The notes under the pieces are model-generated. The model searched no databases. It was given only the letters and a program-made list of their open reading frames with translations, and had not been told where the DNA came from. This document shows, piece by piece, positions 1 to 8,546 of a DNA stretch of 45,000 nt (the stretch's first letter is position 1; every line of letters begins with the position of its first letter). The DNA is from Botryococcus braunii. Its lineage: Eukaryota > Chlorophyta > Trebouxiophyceae. The DNA lies in the NCBI GenBank assembly GCA_002005505.1, contig KV908428.1, positions 268,199 through 313,198 on the forward strand. The letters run 5' to 3'. A program made the translations under genes and the position numbers.

Positions 1-213
1 ACGAATTTTGACGAGGCCTTCGCCAGGAGGGGTCTGTCATAACTCGTCGAAATTCAAAACCCTAATTTTGAACTGTGTGAAACCCTATCTGGGGTACTGC
101 ACTTCATCACACGTGCGCATCGTACAGGACTCCTGCGCTTGCGTTTCAACTCCCCTGGCCGAGTCCTCGCGTCTAGAATGCACCTTATATCATTATTGTT
201 AGCCCAGATGTAC
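1..213. other. Flank left of the copia element
   Basis: No gene or repeat is recognised here. The last five bases (TGTAC) are the candidate left target-site duplication of the copia element. Confidence 0.4.
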
Positions 214-910
214 TGTTGAGTTTTGAACATTATTATTGAATGCCTTGTGCTTTAAGTGATCTTCAGGTGTGCACCATTAGGATATGGGTCCATTGAGAAC
301 ATAAGGTACCTTGAGACAAGTTAGGTTGTGGACGCTTTCGAACATAAGGTACAATCTGATCTAGATTACGCGTTAGTGTGAAAGAACTATTAAAGCTGCG
401 ATCACCGCACAGTCGAGCAACTGGTTTGGAAAGATACTGGGCACATAAGGATGCTAGTCTTGTTCACTCAGTTGTATGTGTTTAAAGAGCAGACAGTCGT
501 CAAGGACTGTAGCTGAGAAACACAAACTTACGACCTATCTGCTTGCTTACAGATGCGGTGACGCAGGGTGTGTATTGGTAATGTGTTCATGTTTGATTGC
601 TTGTTTGTAAGTGAACCATCTTAGTGTACAATCAAGCCTCCCAAACAGCTAAGGGACGGAGTCTTGATTGAGTATAGGAAGGTACTTGCTTTCAGCCGTC
701 AGGAGCTTATCCGTGTGTAGATGCTCATTGACAGATCAACGTGTAATGGAACTGGTTTGGAAAGATACTAGGCACATCAGGATGCCAGTCTTGTTCACTC
801 AGTTGCATGTGTTTAAAGAGCAGACGTCGTCAAGGACTGTAGCTGAGAAACATAAACTTACGACCTGTCTGCTTGCTTACAGGATACGCCAATGCCCATA
901 ACCTTTTACA
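214..910 (+). repeat. 5' LTR of the copia element
   Basis: It begins TGTTGAG and ends TTTTACA, and matches 10187-10883 over its full length. It carries an internal duplication of about 132 bp (421-552 and 752-882). The motif CATAAGGTAC occurs twice near its start and recurs in the internal region. Confidence 0.95.
421..882 (+). repeat. Duplicated 132-bp block inside the 5' LTR
   Basis: The block starting CTGGTTTGGAAAGATACT and ending GCTTGCTTACAG occurs at 421-552 and again at 752-882, separated by about 200 bp of unrelated LTR sequence. The same pair is present in the 3' LTR (10394-10525 and 10724-10855), so the duplication predates this insertion. Confidence 0.9.
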
Positions 911-920
911 GGTTATGGGC
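894..920 (+). promoter_or_regulatory. Perfect hairpin across the LTR/primer-binding-site junction
   Basis: GCCCATAACC (894-903), a 7-nt loop, then GGTTATGGGC (911-920) form a perfect 10-bp stem. The left half is the last part of the LTR and the right half is the primer binding site. In RNA the two could pair and hide the primer site. The 3' LTR end carries the same GCCCATAACC. Confidence 0.8.
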
Positions 921-924
921 CCAC
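911..924 (+). other. Primer binding site for a half-tRNA (initiator tRNA-Met anticodon arm)
   Basis: Immediately after the LTR comes GGTTATGGGCCCAC. This is the reverse complement of the anticodon stem-loop segment of eukaryotic initiator tRNA-Met (GUGGGCCCAUAACC in plants), not of its 3' end. Priming by a cleaved half of initiator tRNA-Met is established for Drosophila copia. The tRNA sequence is from memory. Confidence 0.85.
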
Positions 925-1312
925 GCCCTTCCAGCTGAGCCAAGGGCAGACAAGAGTGCATGTCATCATCGGATGCATCTGTACTGGGTTTTCCACGGAC
1001 TCGCCTGACGGCAAGAAGAGGAAACAAAGGAACAACTGGATATTCACTCAGAAGGCCTACCTACAGAGTCTTCAATCTCTTGGGAAGTTTTTATCGTGAA
1101 GTGACCTGAGTTTATCACCCGTCGTCGTTATCGTGAGACCGTCAGTAGGTCCGGGTGGTCAGGCGATTGAATTGCTGAAGAACATTTTGCATATTAAGCT
1201 ACACAAGTTTACATGCTAGACCTCGAAAGGGTGAAATACTTGGAAGTGCTGTGGTGTACGCCGGAAGGTTATGCTTAAATCAGCTGTGTCAGGCTGAACG
1301 TTGTGAGAGGAA

Positions 1313-1501
1313 GTGAAGTGTATGACCAGACCTCAAACTCGTTCTCAAAGCAAGGTTTCTGGAAGTAATCCCAGCAGTACAAGGACTATGGCAACACCAG
1401 CAGGAGGCAGCACAGCCTCCACAAGAGCTGGACAGTCAGGACAGACCACTGGAGGCACTGCAGCCAGCTCGTATGCAATGCATACTATGCATACACAATG
1501 A
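1313..1501 (+). CDS. Short Ser/Thr-rich leader ORF of the copia element
   Basis: A 62-residue ORF, rich in Ser, Thr and Gly, whose TGA overlaps the ATG of the gag ORF (ATGA at 1498-1501). It may be the original gag N-terminus separated by a frameshift, or an unrelated leader ORF. No domain is seen. Confidence 0.35.
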   Translation: MKCMTRPQTRSQSKVSGSNPSSTRTMATPAGGSTASTRAGQSGQTTGGTAASSYAMHTMHTQ

Positions 1502-2604
1502 ACTCCTCGAATCCCAAGATGTTTATGCAGTTGAAGGCTGACCGCACTAATTTCAGGGCCTGGCGTGAAGAGCTGGAGTCCTGCGCAATGCAGAAGGGAG
1601 CTATGGGAGCTTTGGAGACACCCATGCCTAAGACTGCAGAGAACGCAGCAGTAAAACATTTCATTTTACAGTCTGTCCCACCCATGTGGCAGGACGAAGT
1701 CAAACAGCGGGGGAGCGCTTTTGACTTCATTCAGTGGATGGCAGACCGCTGCACTGGAGGGAAGGACAGGGAAATAAACGAGAAGTGGATCAAGGGGCTC
1801 AAACAAGGCATGGTGAAGGGAGAGACAGTGCAAGAATGGTGCCACCGGGTCATCAGTATTGCCGCCTCCCTGGAAGCCAATGACCATCAGCTGGGCGATC
1901 GCCAGATCTGCAGGTATATGTATAAGGGGCTACCTGCAGTCTTGCAGAATGACGCCTGGGCGATTACCTCCGCCAAGTCAGACCCCTACAACATGCTGGA
2001 GACGATCCTCACTGCCATTGAGAACTTGGAGTACCAGGAGATCCCGTTGGCAGAGTCAGTGCACATCACAGCATCAGCTGCAGCAGTTGTTGCAGCAGCA
2101 GCAACAGCCGTACCAGCTCAGGGTGGAATCCCTGGGCCTCCTCAAGGCGCTGAAACTGCACCGGGCGCTGGAGCAGCACCAGGAGTGGGAGCTGCAGCAC
2201 CTGCTGATGGTCAGGCCTCCTATGGCCCCTCTGCTCACAACGCTGGAGGCAGGGGGCGAGGGTCTGGACGTGGCAGGAGGCCAAAGGAGGAACTGGCGTG
2301 TCGCTTCTGCAACAAAACGGGACATTTCTGGAGGGAGTGCCTGGATCTAAAGAGGCTGCAAGCTCTACATGGCACAATGCAAGCTGCAAGTGCGGGCCCA
2401 GCTGCGTGGTGGGGCCCTGGAGCTCCTCAGCAACAAGCGAGCTTGTGGGATGCTGGCCACCCCAGAGGAGGCCCTCCCGTGTCAACCTCACATGCTGCTG
2501 GATCTGTGTCCACTATCTTCCCATTCTTCCCAGGCTGGCATCTCCCACCACCACCTCCTTCAGGTGCTGGTGAGCCTATGTTCATTTCATTGAATGTGCT
2601 TACC
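1498..2604 (+). CDS. Copia Gag polyprotein region, truncated by the nested insertion
   Basis: This ORF encodes the retrotransposon capsid (UBN2/gag-polypeptide type). The N-terminal about 190 residues are the helical capsid-like part (for example FRAWREELE, VQEWCHRVISIAASLEAN). An Ala/Gly/Pro-rich linker follows. Then comes one CCHC zinc knuckle (C-x2-C-x4-H-x4-C, CRFCNKTGHFWREC, about 2299-2340), expected to bind RNA. A Pro-rich tail follows. The native frame is broken at 2604 by the target duplication of the nested element. The open frame continues to 2874 only by reading the foreign LTR. Removing the insertion would leave the gag and protease codons in phase. Confidence 0.85.
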
Positions 2605-2804
2605 TGTGGTGGCAAAGGAAGAGAGAGAGAGAGACGAGACACCAGTCTGGTTAGAGCATTCAGCGGAATCTGTTACAAGCCGGTCAGCACCGGGACTTCC
2701 TTCGACGCCAAGACGCGTGCCACTTTCCAGAGCCTTCATTTCAGGACCCGGCAGCTTCCTGCCCGAAATCCTGGCATTGGACCTGGCAGCTTCCTGCCGT
2801 TACA
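2605..2804 (-). repeat. LTR of the nested chromovirus (3' LTR on the minus strand)
   Basis: On the plus strand it starts TGTGGTGG and ends CGTTACA; on the coding strand it begins TGTAACGG and ends CCACCACA. It includes a short GA run. It is identical to 5994-6193 except at three positions near 2646, 2653 and 2664. Confidence 0.95.
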
Positions 2805-2819
2805 ACTTCCCCCTCCCCT
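2805..2819 (-). other. Polypurine tract of the nested chromovirus
   Basis: On the minus strand AGGGGAGGGGGAAGT directly abuts the 3' LTR. This is the expected plus-strand primer for reverse transcription and confirms the element's orientation. Confidence 0.85.
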
Positions 2820-3231
2820 ACATGGGAGCGTCCTCGCTCACATCAGAGCAGTTATCACGAGCAAGACTCTGTAAGGCAAGAGTTCTTCAAGCAGTGTACA
2901 TGCCGTTAACACTCAAGCAACAATATTTTTTTACACACATGGTTTTGGCGACAAGTTTGTTGAGCCTCCAATGGTGAGGTACGCCAGGGTACGTCAGTGA
3001 GCTTTGTTCATCATCATTCATTGCTTGAAATTGTCATGGCGGGCTTCAAAGTGGATCGATGATTTACACTTAACATCATGCGCGCGCTATACAGCTCACC
3101 GTACTGAACTTCCCACTTGTATAACAACGGGGTGACACGCGGGGAGCAACTAAGCCCTTCTCCCTCCCCCCGGCGGGCAGCAATGCTGTACCCGCAACAA
3201 GTAAGTGAAGGAAAAGATCGCCTCTCCGTGT
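2820..3231 (-). other. 3' untranslated region of the nested chromovirus
   Basis: About 410 bp between the chromodomain ORF stop and the polypurine tract. No coding signal or internal repeat is seen. Confidence 0.5.
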
Positions 3232-3690
3232 CTAATTCCGCCTCTTCTTAGGCGCAGTATTCTTAGTTGCTGAGGCGTGCGCATTAGTTCGCTTCTGAGT
3301 ACCGTTGCCTGCAGCCGCGACACCTTTCGTGCGCTTCCTTATTCCCACCTTCTCATTGAGAGCGCGACCAGCCCAGTACTCCTGGACAACCTCTTGGGCA
3401 TGTTCTATTAATCCTGCTTCTGGTTCCCATGAGTTACGCTCAGGCCCGTAGCCTTTCCATTTTACCAAGTATTCTTTCATCAGCGCATGGTGCGCAGCCT
3501 TCTTCTCTCGATGCATCAAAATACACTCCACCTCGTATTCCCAATGACCATCAATCCAATCTGGCGGAGGTGAGGGAGCCACATTGACACCCTTATGATA
3601 TGGCTTCAACAGCGACACATGAAACACATTATGAATGGTGCACTCATCAGGCAACTCCAGCCTATATGCAACAGCGCCAATCCTAGCCAA
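3232..3690 (-). pseudogene. Integrase C-terminus and chromodomain of the nested chromovirus
   Basis: The 152-residue frame begins within the integrase C-terminal segment (GAVAYRLELP, IHNVFHVSLLKPYHKG). It continues into a chromodomain at about residues 50-105 (YEVECIL...EYLVKWKGY...NSWEPE...HAQEVVQEYW) with the aromatic residues expected for methyl-lysine binding. A basic tail follows. In chromoviruses this domain steers integration toward heterochromatin. It is separated from the integrase core frame (3606-4868) by a frameshift near 3690-3700, where the two frames carry the two halves of one conserved segment. Confidence 0.85.
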
Positions 3691-4868
3691 AATCTTAATG
3701 GCCCAATGAAACGAGGCAAAAACTTCTTGGTGCCAGGATGCTTCCAGCGAATATTCTTTGTGGACAAGAGTACTTCTTGCCCAACTTCATACTCAACATG
3801 TCTGCGCCCCTGGTTAGCATAAGTGCGCTGCCTATCTTGTGCCTCAATTAGGTTGCGCTTCGCTAACGCAAGATCATCTTGCAGCGCTATAGCAAATCTT
3901 TTAGCCGACGGGAAAGTGGTCCCAGAAATCACTGCAAACGGCTCAATAGGATTCTCCCCATACACCAACCGGAATGGAGTTGTGCGAACGGATTCTTGAT
4001 AAGCACTGTTATAAGCGAATTCTGCGGCTGGCACATGCACATCCCAATCATGTTGTGTAGGACTAACATAATGCCGCAACATGTCTTCCACAATGCGATT
4101 CACACGCTCAGTTTGTCCATCAGTCTGTGGATGATAAGCCGTTGAAAAGACAGACCTCGTGCCCAAAAGTTTAAACAACGCTTTAGTGAAGGCACTCGTG
4201 AACACCGTTCCGCGATCAGTCAACACCTCTTTAGGCATACCGTGCAGCTTAAACACACGATCCACAAACACATCAGCAAGACCTTCAGCAGACAGCTGAT
4301 CAGTTGTTGGGATGAAATGCGCATATTTAGACAGTCTGTCCACAACCACAAGGATAGCATCATTCCCGTTCACCGTTTTGGGTAAGTCAGTAATAAAATC
4401 CATGGAGATGCTTTCCCACCTTCGTGAAGGAATTGGTAGAGGCTGCAGCAGACCAGCTGGCAGTGAGGTATCCACCTTGTTGCGCTGGCACGCATCGCAA
4501 ACGCGAAGAAAATCTTCAACACCTTCCCTCAGCTTCGGCCACCAAAAACACCGTTGTATTTTCTCCAACATTTTAGTCCGGCCCACATGGCCTGCCTGTG
4601 GCAGTTCATGGTTTTCTTTGAGAATGGCTTCTTTGAGCTCTTTATCTTTACCATCTGCCATTTCGGGAACATACATTGCTTTTCCACGGAACCAGTAACC
4701 ATCTTTAGCGACCAACTTCGCTCTTTGTCTTTTATGCCCATCCCTTGGAAGATGATCCTTCTCATACGCGGTCCGTATGCGGTGCAACCAGTCTTCCCCC
4801 TCGGGGCACCACATGGTGAACCCATCCGGGCACGCGTCGCCCGAGTCACTTGCTGCTCCAGGGACCAC
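3606..4868 (-). pseudogene. Integrase of the nested chromovirus
   Basis: It holds the HHCC zinc-binding N-terminus (HELPQAGHVGRTKM...CDACQRNK) and the rve catalytic core. The DDE residues are visible: Asp in SMDFITDLP, Asp in LTDRGTVF, Glu in QTERVNRIVE. The GPY/F-like region (FLPRFIGPLR) marks the C-terminal domain, after which the frame is lost. The core motifs look intact. As part of a frameshifted, internally deleted element it should not yield a working integrase. Confidence 0.85.
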
Positions 4869-4935
4869 CCCACCTAACGGCGGGGCCGTACCGCCTCTAG
4901 TGGAACGCGCCCCCTTGCGCGTAAGTACAGCACAC

Positions 4936-5598
4936 TTAATACGATGACCGATGCCGCGCCCCCCCCATCGCGGCCCTATGCTGAACAGAGCCCCTAGGAG
5001 TGTGCACCAAAGAACTAACGACGAACGCTGGATTCCTACTCAAAGGGTCCGCAACATTAGTACGACCGGGCTCATACTTCCACTCTATAGAGTACATCTG
5101 GAGCAACTCCGACCACCTGGCTTGCCGAGGGCTCAAAACCGATTGGGACGGCAAAAACGTGTTTGCTGCATGATCAGTGACCACTTCAAAGGGTTTCCCA
5201 AGGAGATAACATCGCCGATCAGTCAATGCCATACACACTGCAGCCAACTCTTGCTCGGTGACATGATAATTTCTCTCAGCATCAGAAAATTTCCGGCTCA
5301 TATAGGCACATGGGCGTCCATTTTGCTCAAGCACAGCACCAACACCATTCTTGGAGGCATCACACACGACCCGAAACGTAGGCGCATTCGAGGAGAGATC
5401 AGGAATTGCCAACACTGGGGCATTTGTGATGGCCCACTTCAACCCATCAAACGCTTTTTGACATGCATCAGTCCACAGCCAAGGGACACCTTTTCGCAAT
5501 AAGTGACTCAACGGGGCTGCAAGTTGACTATACCCTTGCACAAATTTCCGCGAAAAATTGCAGAGGCCCAAAAACTGTCGTACCTCAGTGGCCGTCAT
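4936..5598 (-). pseudogene. RT C-terminus and RNase H of the nested chromovirus
   Basis: It begins at the conserved TEVRQFLGLCNFSRKFVQGYS of the RT thumb/connection. The RNase H domain follows (FRVVCDASKNGVGAVL, MSRKFSDAERNYHVTEQELAA, FEVVTDHAANTFL), ending near the ADPLSR motif. The upstream RT frame stops at 5585, overlapping by a few codons in another frame, so a frameshift or small deletion lies near 5590. A second frame change separates it from the integrase. Confidence 0.85.
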
Positions 5599-5993
5599 CG
5601 TTCATCACTGCTGGGACTTTATCCGGATCAATCTTGATTCCATGCTTCCCCACAATAAAGCCAAGATAGCGTAGTTCAGGCTGACAAAAAGAACACTTCT
5701 TTAGCTTCACAAACAATTTCTCTTCACGTAGGCGCTCGAACACTTTTTCCAAATGCTCGTTATGCTCTTCTTCGGTTTTAGAGAAGATCAAAACATCATC
5801 AAGGTACACTACCACAAAGCCTTCAGCCACAAAGTCATGGAATACGCGATTCATCATACGTTGAAAAGTAGCGGGGGCATTTGTCAAACCGAAGGGTAGG
5901 ACTTTGAACTCAGAATGGCCAAAAGGGACACGGAAAGCAGTTTTGGGAACATCTTCCTCTTGCAAGCGAATTTGGTGATCGCCGATACCACCT
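5585..5993 (-). pseudogene. Partial reverse transcriptase of the nested chromovirus
   Basis: It encodes the second half of the RT palm: HQIRLQEEDVPKTAF, LPFGLTNAPATFQRMMN and the catalytic YLDDVLIFSKT. The ORF reads out of the 5' LTR only because the sequence upstream in the element has been deleted. RT coding starts within about 15 bases of the LTR. Confidence 0.85.
5982..5990 (-). other. Remnant primer binding site fused to RT
   Basis: Three bases after the 5' LTR (minus strand) stands TGGTATCGG. Its first seven bases equal the standard site for the 3' end of initiator tRNA-Met (TGGTATCAGAGC). It then runs straight into RT codons. I infer this is where the internal deletion joined the primer site to RT. 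Confidence 0.55.
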
Positions 5994-6193
5994 TGTGGTG
6001 GCAAAGGAAGAGAGAGAGAGAGACGAGACACCAGTCAGGTTACAGCATTCAGCAGAATCTGTTACAAGCCGGTCAGCACCGGGACTTCCTTCGACGCCAA
6101 GACGCGTGCCACTTTCCAGAGCCTTCATTTCAGGACCCGGCAGCTTCCTGCCCGAAATCCTGGCATTGGACCTGGCAGCTTCCTGCCGTTACA
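5994..6193 (-). repeat. LTR of the nested chromovirus (5' LTR on the minus strand)
   Basis: The partner of 2605-2804, same length, three mismatches. It is followed on the plus strand by the TTACC target duplication and then by copia protease codons. Confidence 0.95.
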
Positions 6194-6198
6194 TTACC

Positions 6199-7179
6199 CC
6201 TACGTCTCATGGGGCTTGCAGTACCTCGTGGCTGATAGATAGTGGTGCATCGGTGCACCTTGTAAATGATCTGTCGTTACTACACAACCCTGTCATGCAT
6301 GCCCAACCCCTCCCTCGTCACTTGGCCACTTCTGACGCCAAAGGAGGGATAGTTGCAACAGGGTCTGTGTGTCTGGTCAATGCCAGACAAGAGGTGTTTT
6401 GGCTGCATAATGTGCAGTGTGTGCCCACTGCACACACTAATGTGATTTCTGTCACAGGAGCCATTCAGGATGGAGCGTCATTCCTCACTGACAGTGCAGG
6501 TGGGTACACGGCCATGAAAGGCCCAGCAGGCTGGTCTGGTCAAATAGCCAGAGAGCGAGGGCTGTATTTTTTAGAATGGGTGTGTCCAGTCCTGAGCAAG
6601 CATGCTGCGCAGTCTAGTCCTCATGCTGCCTCGTATCATGCTAGGAAAGGACACGTGTGTATAGATAGACTACAGTGGCATGCAAGGTTGGGTCATCCTA
6701 GTGTTAAGAACATGACAAGATTGGACAACGAAGATTTGGTAACTGGGATTCATGTGTCTCTTGCTCCATGCTCAGAGTGTCCTACCCAGTGTGAGTCCTG
6801 CATACAAGGCAAGCATGCTCGCCCCCCCTTTCCAGCTTCATCCAGACCTGCAGAGAGTGTGTTAGATCGAGTGCACGTGGATACTGTGGGGCCCATTTCA
6901 CCAGCTGCCATCACGGGAGAGCGGTTTTGGGTTACTGTGGTTGATGAAAAATCTCATCTGATAGCTTCCTTGGCAGTTAAGTCGAAAGAAGTCATTCCCA
7001 AGGCCCTCATTGAGCTCTTGAAGTACTGGCAGACATTTCATGAGAAAGTGGTGAAGTGTGTGAGATCTAATAGAGGGACAGAATTTCTGAATCAGCAGTT
7101 CAAAGAATTTTGTGCTCAGCAGTGCACTAAATTGGAGACCTCAGCTCCATCCACGCCTCAGCAAAATGGACTTTGCTGA
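6199..7179 (+). pseudogene. Copia protease, GAG-pre-integrase and integrase core (frameshifted)
   Basis: It starts in copia sequence right after the target duplication. The aspartic protease active site is SWLIDSGASVHLV (Asp-Ser-Gly-Ala). The GAG-pre-integrase zinc region follows (WHARLGHPS...CESCIQGKHARPPFP, H-H-C-C). The integrase core shows Asp in VHVDTVGP, but the second catalytic position reads VRSNRGTEF with Asn in place of Asp. An extra base near 7170 shifts the frame and ends the ORF just before the catalytic Glu, which is in the next frame (FAERMNRTLKER). The element could not integrate with its own enzyme. Confidence 0.9.
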
Positions 7180-7336
7180 GCGCATGAATCGGACACTTAA
7201 GGAGCGCACAAGGACCCTGTTGGTGCACGCTGCAGCAGACCCTTCCGTGTGGAAGGAGGCACTGGAGTCTGCCACCCTGCTTTACAACGTGGGCCCCACC
7301 ATAGGCAGGCCTCTGACCCCTACTGAGATGTTCTAG
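7170..7336 (+). pseudogene. Copia integrase fragment between frameshift and nonsense codon
   Basis: It continues the integrase in the shifted frame: FAERMNRTLKERTRTLL (with the catalytic Glu) through LTPTEMF. A TAG at 7334-7336 follows, where copia integrases normally have Trp in the segment before GxKPDV. A G-to-A change from TGG would explain it. The downstream ORF is in the same frame. Confidence 0.85.
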
Positions 7337-8338
7337 GGGGTAAAGCCTGATGTTGCTTCCTTGCGCACATGGGGCTGTGTGGCACATGTTCACATTCCCC
7401 CAGGTCAGCGGTCTGTATTTGGACCAAAGACCATTCCAGGCATGTTCACTGGGTATTGCCCACACTCTAAGGCCTATAGAGTGTACGTAGGCAATGGTGT
7501 ATGGAAAGAGAGCAGGGACGTTACGTTCATTGAGCATTTGAGAGGGGGGGAGAGAGTGGGTATGTCTAAGGTGCAACCCGGATCTCCTCAATGGCTTTCA
7601 GGAGTGTCCTCGCATGGCAGGGGAGGCAATTCCAATGTCCCTATCTCACCAACTGCCATTCCCGTGAATTTTTGGGAAGCAGAGGATGACCCAGTGGAGG
7701 AACGCAAGCCCACTGGATCTCCTGCTACCACTGCCAGCTCTCCAGAGGACCACAGCAGGCTGAGGAATTCAGTCGGACCTGTGGCAGGAGCCCCTAGCAG
7801 CCAAGATGATTCCCCTGCCACACCAGGGACCTCACAGCAGTCCTGGACAGTGCTGGAACATCTTCAAAATTTAGCTAGGGGTGGTGCTGCAGCGCAATCG
7901 CAACTAGACAAACTGCAGAAGGTGCAGGAGGGGGTCAGGTTCCAGGGGAAGTCTCAACATAGACTTCCCCCAGGAACCACCCTCACAAGTGATCAGCGCT
8001 ATGAACAGCGCCACGCTAGGAGGGACTCAGTAGGGGTCCCCATGCATGACCCTGGCTCAGGCCAGGTACTTGTGAGTGAGCCACCTTTGGTAGGTCTCCC
8101 TGATTTGCAGAGGCAGGTTGAGACAGGGGAGGCTATGCTTGGAGAAGATGTTAGCGAGGAGAGTAGTGGGCTAGAAGTGCCAGCAGCAGGGGAAGCATGT
8201 AGCCACTTTGAGTTGGGGGCCAACCATGATTATGGTGCGCAGTCTGACACAATAGGCGCAGCTCGGGAAAGTCAGAGTAGTGTGCCTAGGTGTGAGTCCA
8301 GGAGAGAGAGAGAGCGCTGCTGCTTCCACCTGCACTGA
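7337..8338 (+). pseudogene. Copia integrase C-terminus and linker
   Basis: It resumes in frame after the TAG with the conserved copia block SLRTWGCVAHVHIPP...GMFTGYCPHSKAYRVYV. It then becomes a long Ser/Pro/Glu-rich linker typical of the stretch between integrase and RT. The frame ends in a GA run at 8303-8315, so a repeat-length change probably caused the break with the RT ORF. Confidence 0.8.
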
Positions 8339-8546
8339 GAAAGGTGAGAGATTGTAACGGTGGAGCGCATGAGTCTGGCAGTCCAAGAGAGAGAGAGAGA
8401 GAGTTGGGAAAGGATCTGACAGTTCTGGCTGTACTGCCGGGTCCCAACATAAGGTACAAAATGTACCTTATTCTGGGAACCAGGATCAGAGGGATATAAA
8501 AGACAATAGTCCCAGGAGTGCTGACAGCACTGCCGAGTCTCAGCAT
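8339..8546 (+). other. Broken linker between copia integrase and RT
   Basis: It contains a second GA run (8388-8403), and a near-palindrome ATAAGGTACA-aaa-TGTACCTTAT at 8449-8471. A diverged second copy of that block (TGCCGAGTCTCAGCATATGG...GGTACCTTATG) lies at about 8530-8570. Confidence 0.6.

Larger units (their letters stand above)
2605..6193 (-). mobile_element. Nested Ty3/gypsy chromovirus, internally deleted
   Basis: A complete insertion with 200-bp LTRs (2605-2804 and 5994-6193) and perfect 5-bp target duplications TTACC (2600-2604 and 6194-6198). Its genes run on the minus strand, opposite to the host copia. On that strand the order is 5' LTR, a few bases resembling a primer site, reverse transcriptase starting mid-domain, RNase H, integrase, chromodomain, 3' untranslated region, polypurine tract and 3' LTR. 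Gag, protease and the N-terminal half of RT are missing, so it could move only with proteins from another copy. I count three LTR differences in 200 bp (about 1.5%), fewer than in the host copia LTRs, as expected for a later arrival. Confidence 0.95.

Noticed and set aside
2594..2977. ORF after the copia gag as part of Gag
   Set aside because: It reads through the LTR and 3' region of the nested element on the wrong strand for that element.
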